Source of the DNA: an uncultured Clostridia bacterium
GTDB taxonomy: Bacteria; Bacillota; Clostridia; Christensenellales; UBA1242
Assembly: GCA_944349905.1 (NCBI GenBank)
Contig: CALVNR010000002.1
Coordinates: 98,921 to 162,920, forward strand
Direction of reading: 5' to 3'
DNA length: 64,000 nt
The position numbers and the translations under genes are program-made. The notes beneath the pieces were generated by a model that was not told the origin of the DNA, made no database searches, and saw only the letters and a list, made by a program, of their open reading frames with translations. Every line of letters begins with the position of its first letter. Position 1 is the first letter of the stretch. This document shows, piece by piece, positions 42,115-52,070 of the stretch.

Positions 42115-43520
42115 TAAGTACAAATGTTGAAGAATTGAAAATTGAATTGCAAGACCTTGCTAATTTGTTTGGCAAACATGATGAAATAGAGATTGAACAT
42201 ATAGAACAAAAAAATACAACTATGGTAATAAATCAATTTCTATTAAAAAATAACAATACTAATGAACAAAAAAGTTTCAGTTTTAGTTATGAAATTGATG
42301 AAAATTTAAGTCAACTTGAAAAAAAATCACTTATAAAAAAAATGATAAAAAATCATCTTTATCTGATTTTAAGCAAAGAATTGAAAATGGACTTGCCTTG
42401 GGGGTCGCTTACAGGTATAAGGCCTACAAAACTCGTGCGTGATATGATAGATAAAGGACAAACAAAAGATTATCTTGTTTGTGAAACCTTACAAAACAAA
42501 TTTTATGTTTCACCTTCAAAAGCCAAACTTGTAGCAAATATTTTAAAAAATCAAAAATGTATTATAAGAAATGATAATCTTATAGATTTATATGTAAACA
42601 TTCCTATATGTCCTAGCAGGTGTCTGTATTGTTCTTTTATTTCTCATCAACTTTCTACATTAGGGCAAGAAGCAGTAAACAAATATTTAGATTGTCTTGA
42701 AAAAGAATTAGATGCAGTTAAAGAAATTATTGCAAACAAAGCATATATTGTTAGAACAATATATGTTGGTGGTGGCACTCCATCTGTTTTAAGTGAACAA
42801 CAACTTGAAAGACTTATGAATATGCTTAATTTTTCAGTTGATGAAAAAACAGTTGAGTGTGGACGAGCTGATACTATTACAGAGGCAAAACTAGATATAT
42901 TAAGGCGTTATGGTGTAACAAGAATTTCAATAAATCCTCAAACTTTTTGTCAAGCAACACTAAAAAGGATAGGTAGAAATCATACAAACACTCAAATTTT
43001 AAATGCATATTCAATGGCTCTTGAAAAAGGTTTTATTGTGAATATGGATATAATTGCTGGATTGCCTTCGGAAAAAATAGGAACATTTAAAAAGACTGTT
43101 AATACACTTATTGAACTTTATCCTCATAACATAACAGTTCATACTCTTTCTGTCAAGAAAGGAGCAGAACTTAAAGATCAAACTGAAATTTTAGATTCAA
43201 AAAACATAAACAAGATGATAGATTTTGCATACGAAATATTGGATAAAAATGGTTACAAACCTTATTACATGTATAGACAAAAAAATCAATTAGGTGGTCT
43301 TGAAAATGTAGGTTATTTTAGAGATGAATATGTGTGCAAATTCAACATTGACAGTATGGAAGAAACCAACACGGTTATAGGAGTTGGTGCTGGTGCAATG
43401 AGCAAAAGGGTTTTTAACATTGAAAATAAAATTGAAAGACAGCACAATGTAAAATTTATTAATGATTATTGTGATAGAATAGAAAAAATTATTGAAGACA
43501 AAAAAATGCTTTATAAATAA
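42108..43520 (+). CDS. hemZ: HemZ-like radical SAM protein (coproporphyrinogen dehydrogenase family)
   Basis: 470 aa. A N-terminal domain (about 1-160, with LPWGSLTGIRPTKLV, typical of HemZ) precedes a radical SAM core: ICPSRCLYCSF is the CxxxCxxC iron-sulfur site, followed by YVGGGTPS, RISINPQTF and NMDIIAGLPSE. HemZ proteins were linked to oxygen-independent porphyrin synthesis, but related proteins may have other roles; no other haem genes are in the window. Overlaps the RSH gene by 7 bp, a gene order common in Clostridia. Confidence 0.88.
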   Translation: MVISTNVEELKIELQDLANLFGKHDEIEIEHIEQKNTTMVINQFLLKNNNTNEQKSFSFSYEIDENLSQLEKKSLIKKMIKNHLYLILSKELKMDLPWGSLTGIRPTKLVRDMIDKGQTKDYLVCETLQNKFYVSPSKAKLVANILKNQKCIIRNDNLIDLYVNIPICPSRCLYCSFISHQLSTLGQEAVNKYLDCLEKELDAVKEIIANKAYIVRTIYVGGGTPSVLSEQQLERLMNMLNFSVDEKTVECGRADTITEAKLDILRRYGVTRISINPQTFCQATLKRIGRNHTNTQILNAYSMALEKGFIVNMDIIAGLPSEKIGTFKKTVNTLIELYPHNITVHTLSVKKGAELKDQTEILDSKNINKMIDFAYEILDKNGYKPYYMYRQKNQLGGLENVGYFRDEYVCKFNIDSMEETNTVIGVGAGAMSKRVFNIENKIERQHNVKFINDYCDRIEKIIEDKKMLYK

Positions 43521-43547
43521 AATATCAAAATAATTTTAATAAAATAG

Positions 43548-43576
43548 TTTACTTTTAAAAAAAGTTGTGCTATAAT
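43548..43576 (+). promoter_or_regulatory. Promoter of rpsO
   Basis: TTTACT, 17 bp, TATAAT (43571-43576) with extended -10 TGC. Confidence 0.75.
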
Positions 43577-43582
43577 CAATCT

Positions 43583-43665
43583 TAGTCGGTGCCTTAATCA
43601 CAGTTATTCGAGACCTTCTGACGAATTGCTTTGTTTAAGGGTAAAAAATAAAATAGGAGGAAAAT
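43583..43665 (+). promoter_or_regulatory. Structured rpsO leader (probable S15 autoregulation site)
   Basis: CCTTAA (43592-43597) pairs with TTAAGG (43635-43640) around a second hairpin ATTCG / CGAAT (43606-43610 with 43622-43626). This nested layout and the words TTCGAGACCTT and GAATTGCTT resemble Firmicutes rpsO leaders where S15 binds its own mRNA. The AGGAGG site follows downstream. Confidence 0.6.
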
Positions 43666-43926
43666 ATGGAAAAGAAAGATATTATTGACTCATATAAACT
43701 TTCAGAAAACGACACAGGCTCAGTTCAAGTTCAACTTGCTCTTTTGACTGCTAGAATTAACCACTTGAACGAACACTTGAAGAAAAACCCAAAAGATAAT
43801 CATTCTAGAAGAGGTCTTCTTCAAATGGTTGGTAAAAGAAAAGGCTTTATGTTGTATTTGAAAAATAAAGATATTAATGCTTATAGAGAGTTAATCAAAA
43901 AGCTTAATATTCGTGATGTTAAATAA
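43666..43926 (+). CDS. rpsO: 30S ribosomal protein S15
   Basis: 86 aa. Family stretches: [43 protein letters not shown] is typical, here in pieces [15 protein letters not shown] and [15 protein letters not shown]. Binds 16S rRNA early in 30S assembly. AGGAGG 5 bases before the ATG. Followed by pnp, the conserved rpsO-pnp pair. Confidence 0.98.
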   Translation: MEKKDIIDSYKLSENDTGSVQVQLALLTARINHLNEHLKKNPKDNHSRRGLLQMVGKRKGFMLYLKNKDINAYRELIKKLNIRDVK

Positions 43927-43992
43927 TTAATAAAAGAAAAAGGGGGTTAGAATTTTTTTCGCCCTCTTTTATTAGTTAATAAGGAGATTATT

Positions 43993-46080
43993 ATGAAAAA
44001 CGATGCAAAAATTTTTAAGATTAATGTTGGTGGAAAGGAAGTTTCTTTTGAAACAGGAAGATTGTGTGAACAATCAAATGGTTCATGTCTTGTAAGATGT
44101 GGTGAAACTGTTATAATGGTTAATGTAACTATGTCAAAAGAGCCAAGACCTGGTATTGACTTTTTCCCTCTTGCTGTTGACTATGAAGAAAAAATGTATT
44201 CAGTTGGGAAAATCCCTGGTGGATTTAAAAAGCGTGAAGGCAAACCTTCTGATAAAGCAATTTTGACTTCAAGACTTATTGACAGACCTTTAAGACCTTT
44301 GTTCCCAAAAGGGTTCTATCATGATGTTTGTGTTGTTGCTACTGCATTGTCTGTTGACCCAGATTTTGCACCTGAACCACTTGCAATGCTTGGTTCATCT
44401 TTTGCTCTTACAATTTCAGATATTCCTTTTATGGGACCTACTGGTTCTGTTCAAGTAGGACTTGTTGATGGCAAATTTATCATCAATCCTAACAGTGAAG
44501 AAAGAGAAAAATCACAAATGCATTTGACTGTTGCAGGAACAGACGAAGCAGTTTTAATGGTTGAAGCAGGAGCAAATGAAATTCCAGAAGAAACAATGCT
44601 TGATGCTATTATGTTTGCTCATGAAGAAATCAAAAAAATTGTTGCTTTCCAAAAAGAAGTAAAAGCACAAATTGGAAAACCTTTGTGTGAAAACTTAATT
44701 TATGATATTGTTCCAGACCAAATCAATGAGCAAGTTCGTGCTTTTGCTAGTGAAAAACTTGATTGGGCATTGGATACATTTGATAGAGAAGAAAGACAAA
44801 CAAGACAAGAACAAGTTGACAAAGAAACACAAGAACACTTTGCAGAAATTTTCCCAGAAAGTGAAAAAGCAATTGGTGATGTTTTGTATAAAATGACAAA
44901 AGAAAAAGTAAGAGCTAAAATCTTGAATAAAGGAATTAGACCAGATGGAAGAACTCTTACTGAAATTCGTCCTATTTGGTGCGAAACTGGTGTATTGCCA
45001 AGAGTTCATGGTAGTGGAATATTTACTCGTGGTCAAACACAAGTTCTTACATCTTTAACTTTGGGAACAGTTTCTGATATGCAAAAGCTTGATGGGCTTG
45101 ATGATGAAGAAGTAAATAGATATGTTCACCATTACAACATGCCACCATACGCTACTGGTGAAGCAAGAAACTTAAAAAGTCCTGGAAGAAGAGAAATAGG
45201 ACATGGTGCACTTGCAGAAAGAGCGCTTGAACCTGTTATTCCAAGCGAAGAAGAATTCCCTTATGCTTTAAGACTTGTAAGTGAAGTTTTGTCTTCAAAC
45301 GGTTCATCTTCTATGGCTTCTGTCTGTGGCTCAACTTTGGCTCTTATGGACGGTGGTGTTCCAATTAAAAGACCTGTTGCTGGAATTGCTATGGGACTTA
45401 TTAAAGATGATGAAAGCAAAAAAGTTGCTGTTCTTTCTGATATTCAAGGTCTTGAAGATTTCCTTGGAGATATGGACTTTAAAGTTACAGGAACAGAAAA
45501 AGGTGTTACTGCTATCCAAATGGATATAAAAATCAAAGGTATTGACAGGGATATTTTGACAACTGCATTAAAACAAGCTAGAGAAGGTAGAATGTTTATT
45601 ATGCAAAAACTTCTTGATGAAATCAAAGAACCAAGAAAAGAACTTTCAAAATATGCACCTAAAATCATTTCATTTACTATTAATCCTGATAAAATCAAAG
45701 ATGTTATTGGCTCTGGTGGAAAAACTATCAATAAAATTATTGATGAAACTGGTGTTAAAATTGATATTGATGATGACGGAAAAGTATTCATTGCTACACA
45801 AGATTTAGCAATGGCAGAAAAAGCAAAAGAAATCATTTTGGGTATTGTAGAAGAAGTTGAAGTTGGAAATGTTTATGACGCAAAAGTTGTAAGAATTACC
45901 AATTTTGGTGCTTTCGTTGAATTTGCTGGAAATAAAGAAGGTATGGTTCACATTTCAAAACTTTCAAAGAAAAGAGTTGAAAAAGTTGAAGATGTTGTTA
46001 AAGTTGGCGATTCAATAGAAGTAGAAGTAATTAAAGTTGATGACAAGGGAAGAATTGACCTTAAAAAAATTGAAAAATAA
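43993..46080 (+). CDS. pnp: Polyribonucleotide nucleotidyltransferase (PNPase)
   Basis: 695 aa. Two RNase PH-like halves (first: [31 protein letters not shown]; second: [60 protein letters not shown]) with a helical linker, then KH ([16 protein letters not shown]) and S1 ([15 protein letters not shown]) domains. Degrades RNA 3' to 5' using phosphate. Somewhat short at the C-terminus after S1, without the usual acidic tail. AAGGAG precedes the ATG; ends at a bidirectional terminator. Confidence 0.97.
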   Translation: MKNDAKIFKINVGGKEVSFETGRLCEQSNGSCLVRCGETVIMVNVTMSKEPRPGIDFFPLAVDYEEKMYSVGKIPGGFKKREGKPSDKAILTSRLIDRPLRPLFPKGFYHDVCVVATALSVDPDFAPEPLAMLGSSFALTISDIPFMGPTGSVQVGLVDGKFIINPNSEEREKSQMHLTVAGTDEAVLMVEAGANEIPEETMLDAIMFAHEEIKKIVAFQKEVKAQIGKPLCENLIYDIVPDQINEQVRAFASEKLDWALDTFDREERQTRQEQVDKETQEHFAEIFPESEKAIGDVLYKMTKEKVRAKILNKGIRPDGRTLTEIRPIWCETGVLPRVHGSGIFTRGQTQVLTSLTLGTVSDMQKLDGLDDEEVNRYVHHYNMPPYATGEARNLKSPGRREIGHGALAERALEPVIPSEEEFPYALRLVSEVLSSNGSSSMASVCGSTLALMDGGVPIKRPVAGIAMGLIKDDESKKVAVLSDIQGLEDFLGDMDFKVTGTEKGVTAIQMDIKIKGIDRDILTTALKQAREGRMFIMQKLLDEIKEPRKELSKYAPKIISFTINPDKIKDVIGSGGKTINKIIDETGVKIDIDDDGKVFIATQDLAMAEKAKEIILGIVEEVEVGNVYDAKVVRITNFGAFVEFAGNKEGMVHISKLSKKRVEKVEDVVKVGDSIEVEVIKVDDKGRIDLKKIEK

Positions 46081-46082
46081 AA

Positions 46083-46110
46083 AAAAGAGCTTGTATTAAA
46101 GCTCTTTTTT
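46083..46110. terminator. Bidirectional terminator
   Basis: AAAAGAGCTT / AAGCTCTTTT with loop GTATTA, between convergent pnp and cysteine desulfurase genes. Confidence 0.9.
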
Positions 46111-47263
46111 ATTTGCATTTTGTTTGTTTTAAAATTTTATTTTTTATATTTTTTAATGCATAAAGCAAATGTTGAATTTCGCTGAAAGTGTTAAAATATG
46201 AAAGGCTTACTCTTACAGCTCCTTGGTCTAAGGTTTTTAGTGCCTTGTGTTTTAGGGGAGCGCAATGGTAACCTCCACGAACACAAATGCCATATCTTTC
46301 ATTTAAAATAGTTGCAATTTCGCTGGAATCAAAATCATCAATATTGAAAGCTATTACCCCACTTGAATTTTCAGGCTGTGTGTAAATTTTAAAATCTAAT
46401 TTGTTTAATTCAAAATTTAAATAAGTTGAAAGGTCGTCAAGTTTGTATTTTATTTCTTCAAAATGGCTTTCAACAAAGTTTAAGCCTGCGTTTAATCCTG
46501 CAATTAAGGGAGAAGATAGAGTTCCACTTTCCAGTCTTTCCGGTAAAGAAGATGGCTGGAATAGTTCAAGAGAATTTGTTCCTGTTCCACCATGCAAAAT
46601 AGGTGATATTTCTTTGTCGGTGTTTATTAAAAGACACCCGATAGCTTGCGGAGCATAGAAACCTTTATGTCCAGCAAAGGCAAGTAAATTTATATTTTGT
46701 TCTTCCATGTTAATTTTCTCGTGCCCACAACTTTGTGCGCAATCTAACATGAATAAAATATTTTTGCTTTTGCAAAATTTGCCAATTTCATCAATTTCTG
46801 CTTTTGCTCCGTTAACATTTGATATATGGTTGCAAATTATCATAGAAGTGTTATTTTTAACATATGGCAATATATCGTTTAAAGTTATACCTGTTGGGTT
46901 GTGTTGATATGCTATGTCATATTCTATAACACCATCTTTTTTTAAATTTTCTAATGGTCTTAGAACTGAATTATGTTCGTTTTCTGTTGCTATAATATGA
47001 CAACCTTTTTTTGTATAACCAAATATTGCCATATTTAAGGCAGTTGTGCAATTTTGAGTAAAAATAACATTTTGTATTATATTGAGTCCAAAATGCTTTG
47101 CAATATTTTCTCTTGCTTTTTCAACCATTAAGGCACTTTTGATGCTTGCATTATGACCACTTCTACCAGGATTTGCTGTGTAAAGAGTTAAACTATCATT
47201 AACGGCAGAAATTACTTGTTTTGGTTTTATAAAAGTTGAAGCACTATTATCAAAATAAATCAT
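46109..47263 (-). CDS. Cysteine desulfurase-like PLP enzyme (class V aminotransferase fold)
   Basis: 384 aa from the ATG at 47263, which has AAGGG 10 bases upstream; another in-frame ATG 9 bp earlier touches that site. PLP Lys is in LLAFAGHKGFYAPQ; TQNCTTALNMA and LDCAQSCGH bind the cofactor; the persulfide Cys is in CVRGGYHCAPL, followed by GAVRVSLSYFNT. These mark the family annotated as cysteine desulfurase-related. It mobilises sulfur (or selenium) from Cys. No isc or suf scaffold gene is nearby; a divergent DUF3343 gene is, which is the usual partner of this subgroup. Confidence 0.88.
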   Translation of the reverse strand: MIYFDNSASTFIKPKQVISAVNDSLTLYTANPGRSGHNASIKSALMVEKARENIAKHFGLNIIQNVIFTQNCTTALNMAIFGYTKKGCHIIATENEHNSVLRPLENLKKDGVIEYDIAYQHNPTGITLNDILPYVKNNTSMIICNHISNVNGAKAEIDEIGKFCKSKNILFMLDCAQSCGHEKINMEEQNINLLAFAGHKGFYAPQAIGCLLINTDKEISPILHGGTGTNSLELFQPSSLPERLESGTLSSPLIAGLNAGLNFVESHFEEIKYKLDDLSTYLNFELNKLDFKIYTQPENSSGVIAFNIDDFDSSEIATILNERYGICVRGGYHCAPLKHKALKTLDQGAVRVSLSYFNTFSEIQHLLYALKNIKNKILKQTKCK

Positions 47264-47332
47264 TGTAAACATTCCCTTCTATTTACAATATAGTGATTAT
47301 GAGGGAAATGTGTGATAAAAGGAAAAAATATC

Positions 47333-47587
47333 ATGGACGTTATAGCTATATTTAGTTCTAGAAATGAAACCCTATATTTTTCTCGTTTATTGCAGGATAG
47401 TAGTTTTTATACTCAAATAATCAATACGCCAAAAGAGGCAGGAAAAGCTTGTGGGATATCTGTAAAATTTTCTTATAATATCTTTCCTTATGCAAAAAAC
47501 ATAATAAACTCAAAGCCATTTAGAACTTTTGTTGGATTTTTTAAGTATAACAAAACTCTATCAGGAGTATCTCTTGAAAGATTATAA
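47333..47587 (+). CDS. DUF3343 small protein, putative Se/S carrier
   Basis: 84 aa; start chosen because AAAGGA lies 10 bases before it (a GTG 21 bp upstream is inside that site). VIAIFSSRNETLYFSRLL at the start and KACGISVKFSY with one conserved Cys are typical of DUF3343. Members often sit beside cysteine desulfurase-like genes and are proposed to carry persulfide sulfur or selenium; here the desulfurase gene is divergent, with starts 70 bp apart. Function inferred from context. Confidence 0.75.
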   Translation: MDVIAIFSSRNETLYFSRLLQDSSFYTQIINTPKEAGKACGISVKFSYNIFPYAKNIINSKPFRTFVGFFKYNKTLSGVSLERL

Positions 47588-47637
47588 AATTAATGCTAGA
47601 AGAGTATATTAGTTTTTATTGTTCATAAAATAAAAGT

Positions 47638-48180
47638 GTGAAAGCAGTATTTTCAATTTTATCTTTGCTTATAGTGGTTGTTGTGCTAACTTTTTGTTTG
47701 CAATGTTTTTATAATTATTTTTATCCAATGAAGTATAAAGAGGAAATTGAAAGTGTTGCAAATTCGTATAATATAAAAAGTGCACTTGTTGCTTCTGTTG
47801 TGAATAGTGAAAGTGGATTTAATGAAAATGCAATATCAAACAAAGGTGCTTGTGGAATAATGCAAATTATGCCAACAACAGCACAATGGGTAGCAAATAA
47901 AATAGGGGAAGAATATAGTGAAGAAAAACTTTTTGATGTGGCGTATAATTTGAAAATAGGAAGTTATTATTTGTCATATTTAATAAACTATTTTCAAGAT
48001 GAAAAATTGGCAATATGTGCATATAATGCTGGGCAAGGTAATGTATCAAATTGGCTAATAAATGAAGAGTATTCAACAGATGGTAAAAGTTTAAAAAAAA
48101 TACCTTTTAAAGAAACAGAAGAATATTTAAATAAGGTTTATAAAAACTATTATTATTATTCTAGAAAATATAAAACTTAA
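47638..48180 (+). CDS. Membrane-anchored lytic transglycosylase (SLT domain)
   Basis: 180 aa. An N-terminal anchor (about 5-25) and an SLT domain: ALVASVVNSESGFNENAIS with the catalytic Glu, GACGIMQIMPTTAQW and CAYNAGQGNVSNW. It cleaves peptidoglycan with a 1,6-anhydro product on the outer face of the membrane. Similar to soluble lytic transglycosylases but much smaller. Start is GTG without a clear ribosome site. Ends at a hairpin terminator. Confidence 0.92.
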   Translation: MKAVFSILSLLIVVVVLTFCLQCFYNYFYPMKYKEEIESVANSYNIKSALVASVVNSESGFNENAISNKGACGIMQIMPTTAQWVANKIGEEYSEEKLFDVAYNLKIGSYYLSYLINYFQDEKLAICAYNAGQGNVSNWLINEEYSTDGKSLKKIPFKETEEYLNKVYKNYYYYSRKYKT

Positions 48181-48186
48181 ATAAGC

Positions 48187-48232
48187 AAGATATGTTAAAA
48201 ATAAAAGTTTTATTTGACATATCTTTATTTTT
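48187..48232 (+). terminator. Terminator after the transglycosylase gene
   Basis: AAGATATGT / ACATATCTT enclosing AAATAAAA / TTTTATTT, then a T-rich stretch. Confidence 0.75.
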
Positions 48233-48301
48233 ATGATAAATTAAACCCTGAAGAAAATTTTTGATTTTCATAAATTTTTGTGAAAAAAGAAAGGAGAAAA
48301 T

Positions 48302-49759
48302 ATGGAACAAAATTTATCAAATGAAGTAGACATTAGAAGAGAAAAAATTTCAAAATTACTTGAAATGGGAGAAATCCCTTACAAAGCAAAGTTTGAAAGA
48401 ACTTGTACGATAAAAGAAGCGAGAGAAAAAGTTGGACAAAGAGTTAAAATTGCAGGAAGAATAATATTTAAAAGAGTTATGGGCAAATTTGGCTTTATAC
48501 AAATACGCGATATTGACGCAAAAATTCAAGTTTCAGTTGGAAGAAATGAACTTAGCGAAGAAGATTATGATTTCTATAAAAAGATGATAGATATTGCTGA
48601 TTTTGTAGGCGTAGAAGGTGAAGTATATTTAACTCAAACTGGTGAAGTTACAGTAAAGTGCGAAAAAATAACTTTACTTTCAAAAACTTTAAGACCTTTG
48701 CCTGAAAAATTCCATGGACTTACTGACACAGAAACAAAATATAGACAAAGATATCTTGACCTTATCATGAATGAAGAAACAAGAAAAGTTATGCTTACAA
48801 GAAGCAAAATTGTTTCATTTTTAAGAAGATATCTTGAAGATAATGGTTTTATTGAAGTTGAAACTCCTGTATTGCAAACAAGTGTAAGTGGTGCAAGTGC
48901 AAAACCTTTTTATACTCATCACAACGCGCTTGACCTTGAATGTAATTTGAGAATAGCAACAGAAACTTGGCTTAAACAATGTATTGGTGCTGGTTTTGAT
49001 AGAGTATTTGAACTTGGAAAAGATTTTAGAAACGAGGGTATGGACACTACTCATTTGCAAGAATTTACACAAGTTGAGTGGTATGCTTCATATTGGGATT
49101 TTGAAGATAACATTAAATTCTTTACAAATATGATAACAAAACTTTTAAATGAATGTATTGGAACAACAAAAATTTGTTATCAAGGACAAGAGATAGACTT
49201 TGCGGGACAATGGCCAAGAGTTAATTATGTTGAAAAAATGCAAGAAATTTTAGGCTTTGATTTCTTAGATGAAACAGATGTTGATTCTTTCAAGAAAAAA
49301 GTTGTAGAAAGAGGACTTTTTGGGTATGCAGAGCTTGAAGAGTGTAAAACAATAAGAACACTTATTGACTACATCTACAAAAGAAAAATAAGAGCAGAAA
49401 TCGTAAATCCTACAATTTTATACAACTATCCGGCAGTATTGATTCCACTTGCAAGAAGAAATGATAAAGATAATAGAATAATTGACGTTTTCCAAATTGT
49501 AGCAGGTGGTGCTGAACTTGTAAAAGCATATTCAGAACTTGTTGACCCAACATTACAAAGAAAAAATCTTGAACAACAACTTGTTGAAAAGGCACAAGGT
49601 GATGATGAAACTATGGACGTTGATGAGGATTTCTTGCTTGCTATGGAACATGGTATGCCACCAATCTCAGGATTAGGCTTTGGTATTGATAGGTTTGTAA
49701 TGTTCTTGTTTGATTTACCAAATATTAGAGATACAATCTTATTCCCTATGATGAAATAG
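48302..49759 (+). CDS. lysS: Lysyl-tRNA synthetase, class II
   Basis: 485 aa. N-terminal OB fold (VKIAGRIIFKRVMGKFGFIQIRD) for the anticodon, then class II motifs: RSKIVSFLRRYLEDNGFIEVETP (1), FELGKDFRNEGMD...EFTQVEWY (2) and GLGFGIDRFVMFLFDLPNIRDTILFP (3). The usual HNPEFT before motif 2's end reads HLQEFT. Standard size. GAAAGGAG before the ATG. The nth gene follows after 11 bp. Confidence 0.95.
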   Translation: MEQNLSNEVDIRREKISKLLEMGEIPYKAKFERTCTIKEAREKVGQRVKIAGRIIFKRVMGKFGFIQIRDIDAKIQVSVGRNELSEEDYDFYKKMIDIADFVGVEGEVYLTQTGEVTVKCEKITLLSKTLRPLPEKFHGLTDTETKYRQRYLDLIMNEETRKVMLTRSKIVSFLRRYLEDNGFIEVETPVLQTSVSGASAKPFYTHHNALDLECNLRIATETWLKQCIGAGFDRVFELGKDFRNEGMDTTHLQEFTQVEWYASYWDFEDNIKFFTNMITKLLNECIGTTKICYQGQEIDFAGQWPRVNYVEKMQEILGFDFLDETDVDSFKKKVVERGLFGYAELEECKTIRTLIDYIYKRKIRAEIVNPTILYNYPAVLIPLARRNDKDNRIIDVFQIVAGGAELVKAYSELVDPTLQRKNLEQQLVEKAQGDDETMDVDEDFLLAMEHGMPPISGLGFGIDRFVMFLFDLPNIRDTILFPMMK

Positions 49760-49770
49760 GTGTAAAACAA

Positions 49771-50394
49771 ATGGTTGCTAAAAAGATAAAAGAAGGTTTA
49801 GAACAATTATTTCCAAATCCTGAGTGTGAATTAAAATATAGCACTGATTATCAACTTCTGGTAGCTGTAATTTTGTCTGCTCAATGCACAGATAAAAGAG
49901 TAAATATTGTTACGGAAAAATTGTTCAAAGAATATGGTACTCCTGAAAAAATCTTGTCGCTAACGCAACAGCAACTTGAAGAGAAAATTCATTCATGTGG
50001 ATTTTATCATAATAAAGCAAAAAATATTTTGTCTATGACAAAAGATTTATTGGAAAAATATAATGGAAAAGTTCCTAGTAACGAACAAGATTTGCAAAGT
50101 TTGGCAGGTGTTGGAAGAAAAACTGCAAATGTTGTGATAGGAGAGTTCTTTAAAGGACAAGCCATTGCAGTTGATACACATGTGCTTAGAGTTTCAAACA
50201 GACTGGGGATTGTTAAAACGGAAAATCCTTTAAAGTGTGAAATTGCTTTAAATAAACTTTTTGATAAAAAAGACTGGTCAAAATTGCATTTACAAATGGT
50301 ATTATTTGGTAGATATATTTGTAAAAGTCAAAAACCAATATGTTCAAAATGTCCGTTTGTAGATATATGTATAAGCGATAAAAAACACAATTAA
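49771..50394 (+). CDS. nth: Endonuclease III
   Basis: 207 aa DNA glycosylase/AP lyase for oxidised pyrimidines. Helix-hairpin-helix LQSLAGVGRKTANVVIGEFF with the catalytic Lys, the catalytic Asp in AIAVDTHVLRVSNRLG, and a 4Fe-4S site at the end with Cys spacing C-x6-C-x2-C-x5-C (CKSQKPICSKCPFVDIC). Full length. AGGTG precedes the ATG; 11 bp after lysS, probably one transcript. Confidence 0.97.
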   Translation: MVAKKIKEGLEQLFPNPECELKYSTDYQLLVAVILSAQCTDKRVNIVTEKLFKEYGTPEKILSLTQQQLEEKIHSCGFYHNKAKNILSMTKDLLEKYNGKVPSNEQDLQSLAGVGRKTANVVIGEFFKGQAIAVDTHVLRVSNRLGIVKTENPLKCEIALNKLFDKKDWSKLHLQMVLFGRYICKSQKPICSKCPFVDICISDKKHN

Positions 50395-50423
50395 TTGCAT
50401 ACTACTACAAGATATAGTATTAT
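50395..50423 (+). promoter_or_regulatory. Possible promoter of obg, overlapped by palindrome B
   Basis: TTGCAT, 17 bp, TATTAT (50418-50423). The -10 box lies inside palindrome site B. Confidence 0.45.
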
Positions 50424-50440
50424 GCAAAACATAATATATA
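50413..50440. repeat. Palindrome site B upstream of obg
   Basis: TAGTATTATG and CATAATATATA face each other around CAAAA; the left arm shares TATAGTATTATGCA with site A (33074). Confidence 0.5.
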
Positions 50441-50482
50441 CAAGAAATATATAAAATTTAAAAATAGCAAATAGAGGTAGAA

Positions 50483-51751
50483 ATGTTTTTGGATAGAGCA
50501 AAAATTTCAATAAAAGCTGGTAATGGCGGAAAAGGTTCCACCTCTTTTTTGCGTAATGCCCAAACTGCCAATGGTGGACCTGATGGTGGTGAAGGTGGAA
50601 AAGGTGGAGATATTGTTTTTGAAGCAACTTCAAATTTAAACACTCTTTATAATTTTCAATTTAAGAAAAAGTTTGTTGCTCAAAATGGTGAAGATGGTTC
50701 AAAAAAACTACAAACAGGTGCAAATGGTAAAGACGAAGTGATAATGGTGCCTTGTGGTACTGTTTTAATTGATGCACAAACAAATAAAATTATTGCTGAT
50801 TTGCATGAAAATGGAACAAGATTTGTAGCACTAAAAGGTGGAAAAGGTGGACATGGAAATGCTTACTATAAATCTTCTATAAAGCAAGCTCCACATTATT
50901 CTCAAACGGGTGAAACTACTGTTCAAAAAGAAGTGATATTGGAACTTAAAACTATTGCAGATGTTGGACTTGTTGGATTTCCAAATGCTGGAAAATCAAC
51001 ATTACTTTCTTGTATTTCAAATGCAAATCCTAAAATTGCAAATTATCCTTTTACAACTTTATATCCAAATTTGGGGGTATGCCAAGTTAAAGGTCAAACT
51101 TTTGTTGTTGCAGATATTCCTGGACTTATTGAAGGGGCAAGTCAAGGACAAGGGCTTGGTCATTATTTCTTAAAACATGTTGAAAGAGTTAGGCTGATAC
51201 TACATTTGGTTGATATTTCTCAAAGTGATGGTCGTGATTTTATTGAAGATTACAAAGTAATAAATCATGAACTTGAAAATTACAGTGCTGAACTTGGTAA
51301 AACTCCACAAATCGCTGTTTTGTCAAAAGTTGATTTAATTGATGAAGAAACTTTAAAAGAAAGAGAAGAAAGATTTAAGAAAGAGATTAATGTTAGTTAT
51401 ATAAAAATTTCTGGTGCTACTATGCAAGGTATTGAAGAACTAAAACTTTTAACTCTTGAAAAACTTTCAAAATTACCTAAAAAGAGTGCTATTGAAATTG
51501 AAGAGAACGACTTTGATACACGAGATGTTTCTTCTATAAATATTTATAGAATTGACAATGGTACTTTTGTAGTTGAAGGTGGAAGAATTGACAATTTTAC
51601 AAGAGGAGTTGTGCTTTCAGATAATGTTTCTTTTGCATATTTTCAAAATAGACTTAAAGAAATGGGGATTATTGATATGCTAAAAGAAAAAGGACTTAAA
51701 AATGGTGATAGTGTGCAAATAAAAGACATTGTTTTTGAGTATACTGAATAA
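50483..51751 (+). CDS. obg: GTPase Obg
   Basis: 422 aa. Glycine-rich Obg fold at the N-terminus (residues 1-158, with AKISIKAGNGGKGSTSFLR and GGKGGHGNAYYKSS), a G domain with GFPNAGKSTLLS, VADIPGLIEGASQGQGLG and SKVDLID, and a C-terminal OCT domain (about 345-420). Acts in 50S ribosome assembly and in stress and sporulation control. AGAGG precedes the ATG. yhbY follows after 13 bp. Confidence 0.97.
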   Translation: MFLDRAKISIKAGNGGKGSTSFLRNAQTANGGPDGGEGGKGGDIVFEATSNLNTLYNFQFKKKFVAQNGEDGSKKLQTGANGKDEVIMVPCGTVLIDAQTNKIIADLHENGTRFVALKGGKGGHGNAYYKSSIKQAPHYSQTGETTVQKEVILELKTIADVGLVGFPNAGKSTLLSCISNANPKIANYPFTTLYPNLGVCQVKGQTFVVADIPGLIEGASQGQGLGHYFLKHVERVRLILHLVDISQSDGRDFIEDYKVINHELENYSAELGKTPQIAVLSKVDLIDEETLKEREERFKKEINVSYIKISGATMQGIEELKLLTLEKLSKLPKKSAIEIEENDFDTRDVSSINIYRIDNGTFVVEGGRIDNFTRGVVLSDNVSFAYFQNRLKEMGIIDMLKEKGLKNGDSVQIKDIVFEYTE

Positions 51752-51764
51752 AAAAGGAGCAAAT

Positions 51765-52070
51765 ATGATTGAAAATATTTCAACAAAACAAAGAGCTTAT
51801 TTAAGAGGACTTGCAAATGCACTTGATTGTGTTATGCAAATAGGCAAAGATGGGTTAACTGATAATTCTTATGATGCAATCGAAGCACTTTTGCAAGCAA
51901 GAGAACTTATAAAAATTAAAGTATTAAAAAATTGTCCACTTTCACCAAAAGAAGTATGCAAAGAAATTTGCAACAAACTTAATGCTTTTCCTGTCCAGGT
52001 TATAGGAAGTATTGTTGTAGTTTATAAATTTAGCACTAAAAAAGACTTTAAACACATTGAACTTATTTAA
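51765..52070 (+). CDS. yhbY: YhbY-type CRM-domain RNA-binding protein
   Basis: 101 aa; start with AAGGAG 5 bases upstream, inside the longer frame that begins in obg. The CRM domain reads STKQRAYLRGLANALDCVMQIGKDGL...LLQARELIKIKVLKNC and ends with GSIVVVYKFS. Binds pre-50S ribosomal particles. The pair obg-yhbY is common in Firmicutes. Confidence 0.93.
   Translation: MIENISTKQRAYLRGLANALDCVMQIGKDGLTDNSYDAIEALLQARELIKIKVLKNCPLSPKEVCKEICNKLNAFPVQVIGSIVVVYKFSTKKDFKHIELI

Noticed and set aside
43927-43985. Terminator between rpsO and pnp
   Set aside because: AATAAAAG and CTTTTATT could pair over an irregular GGG / CCC middle, but the stem is interrupted and the T-run is weak; read-through into pnp is expected.
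50391-50643. Two minus-strand frames opposite nth/obg rich in Pro and His
   Set aside because: They are antisense to the Gly-rich start of obg (GGN codons read as Pro or His on the other strand).
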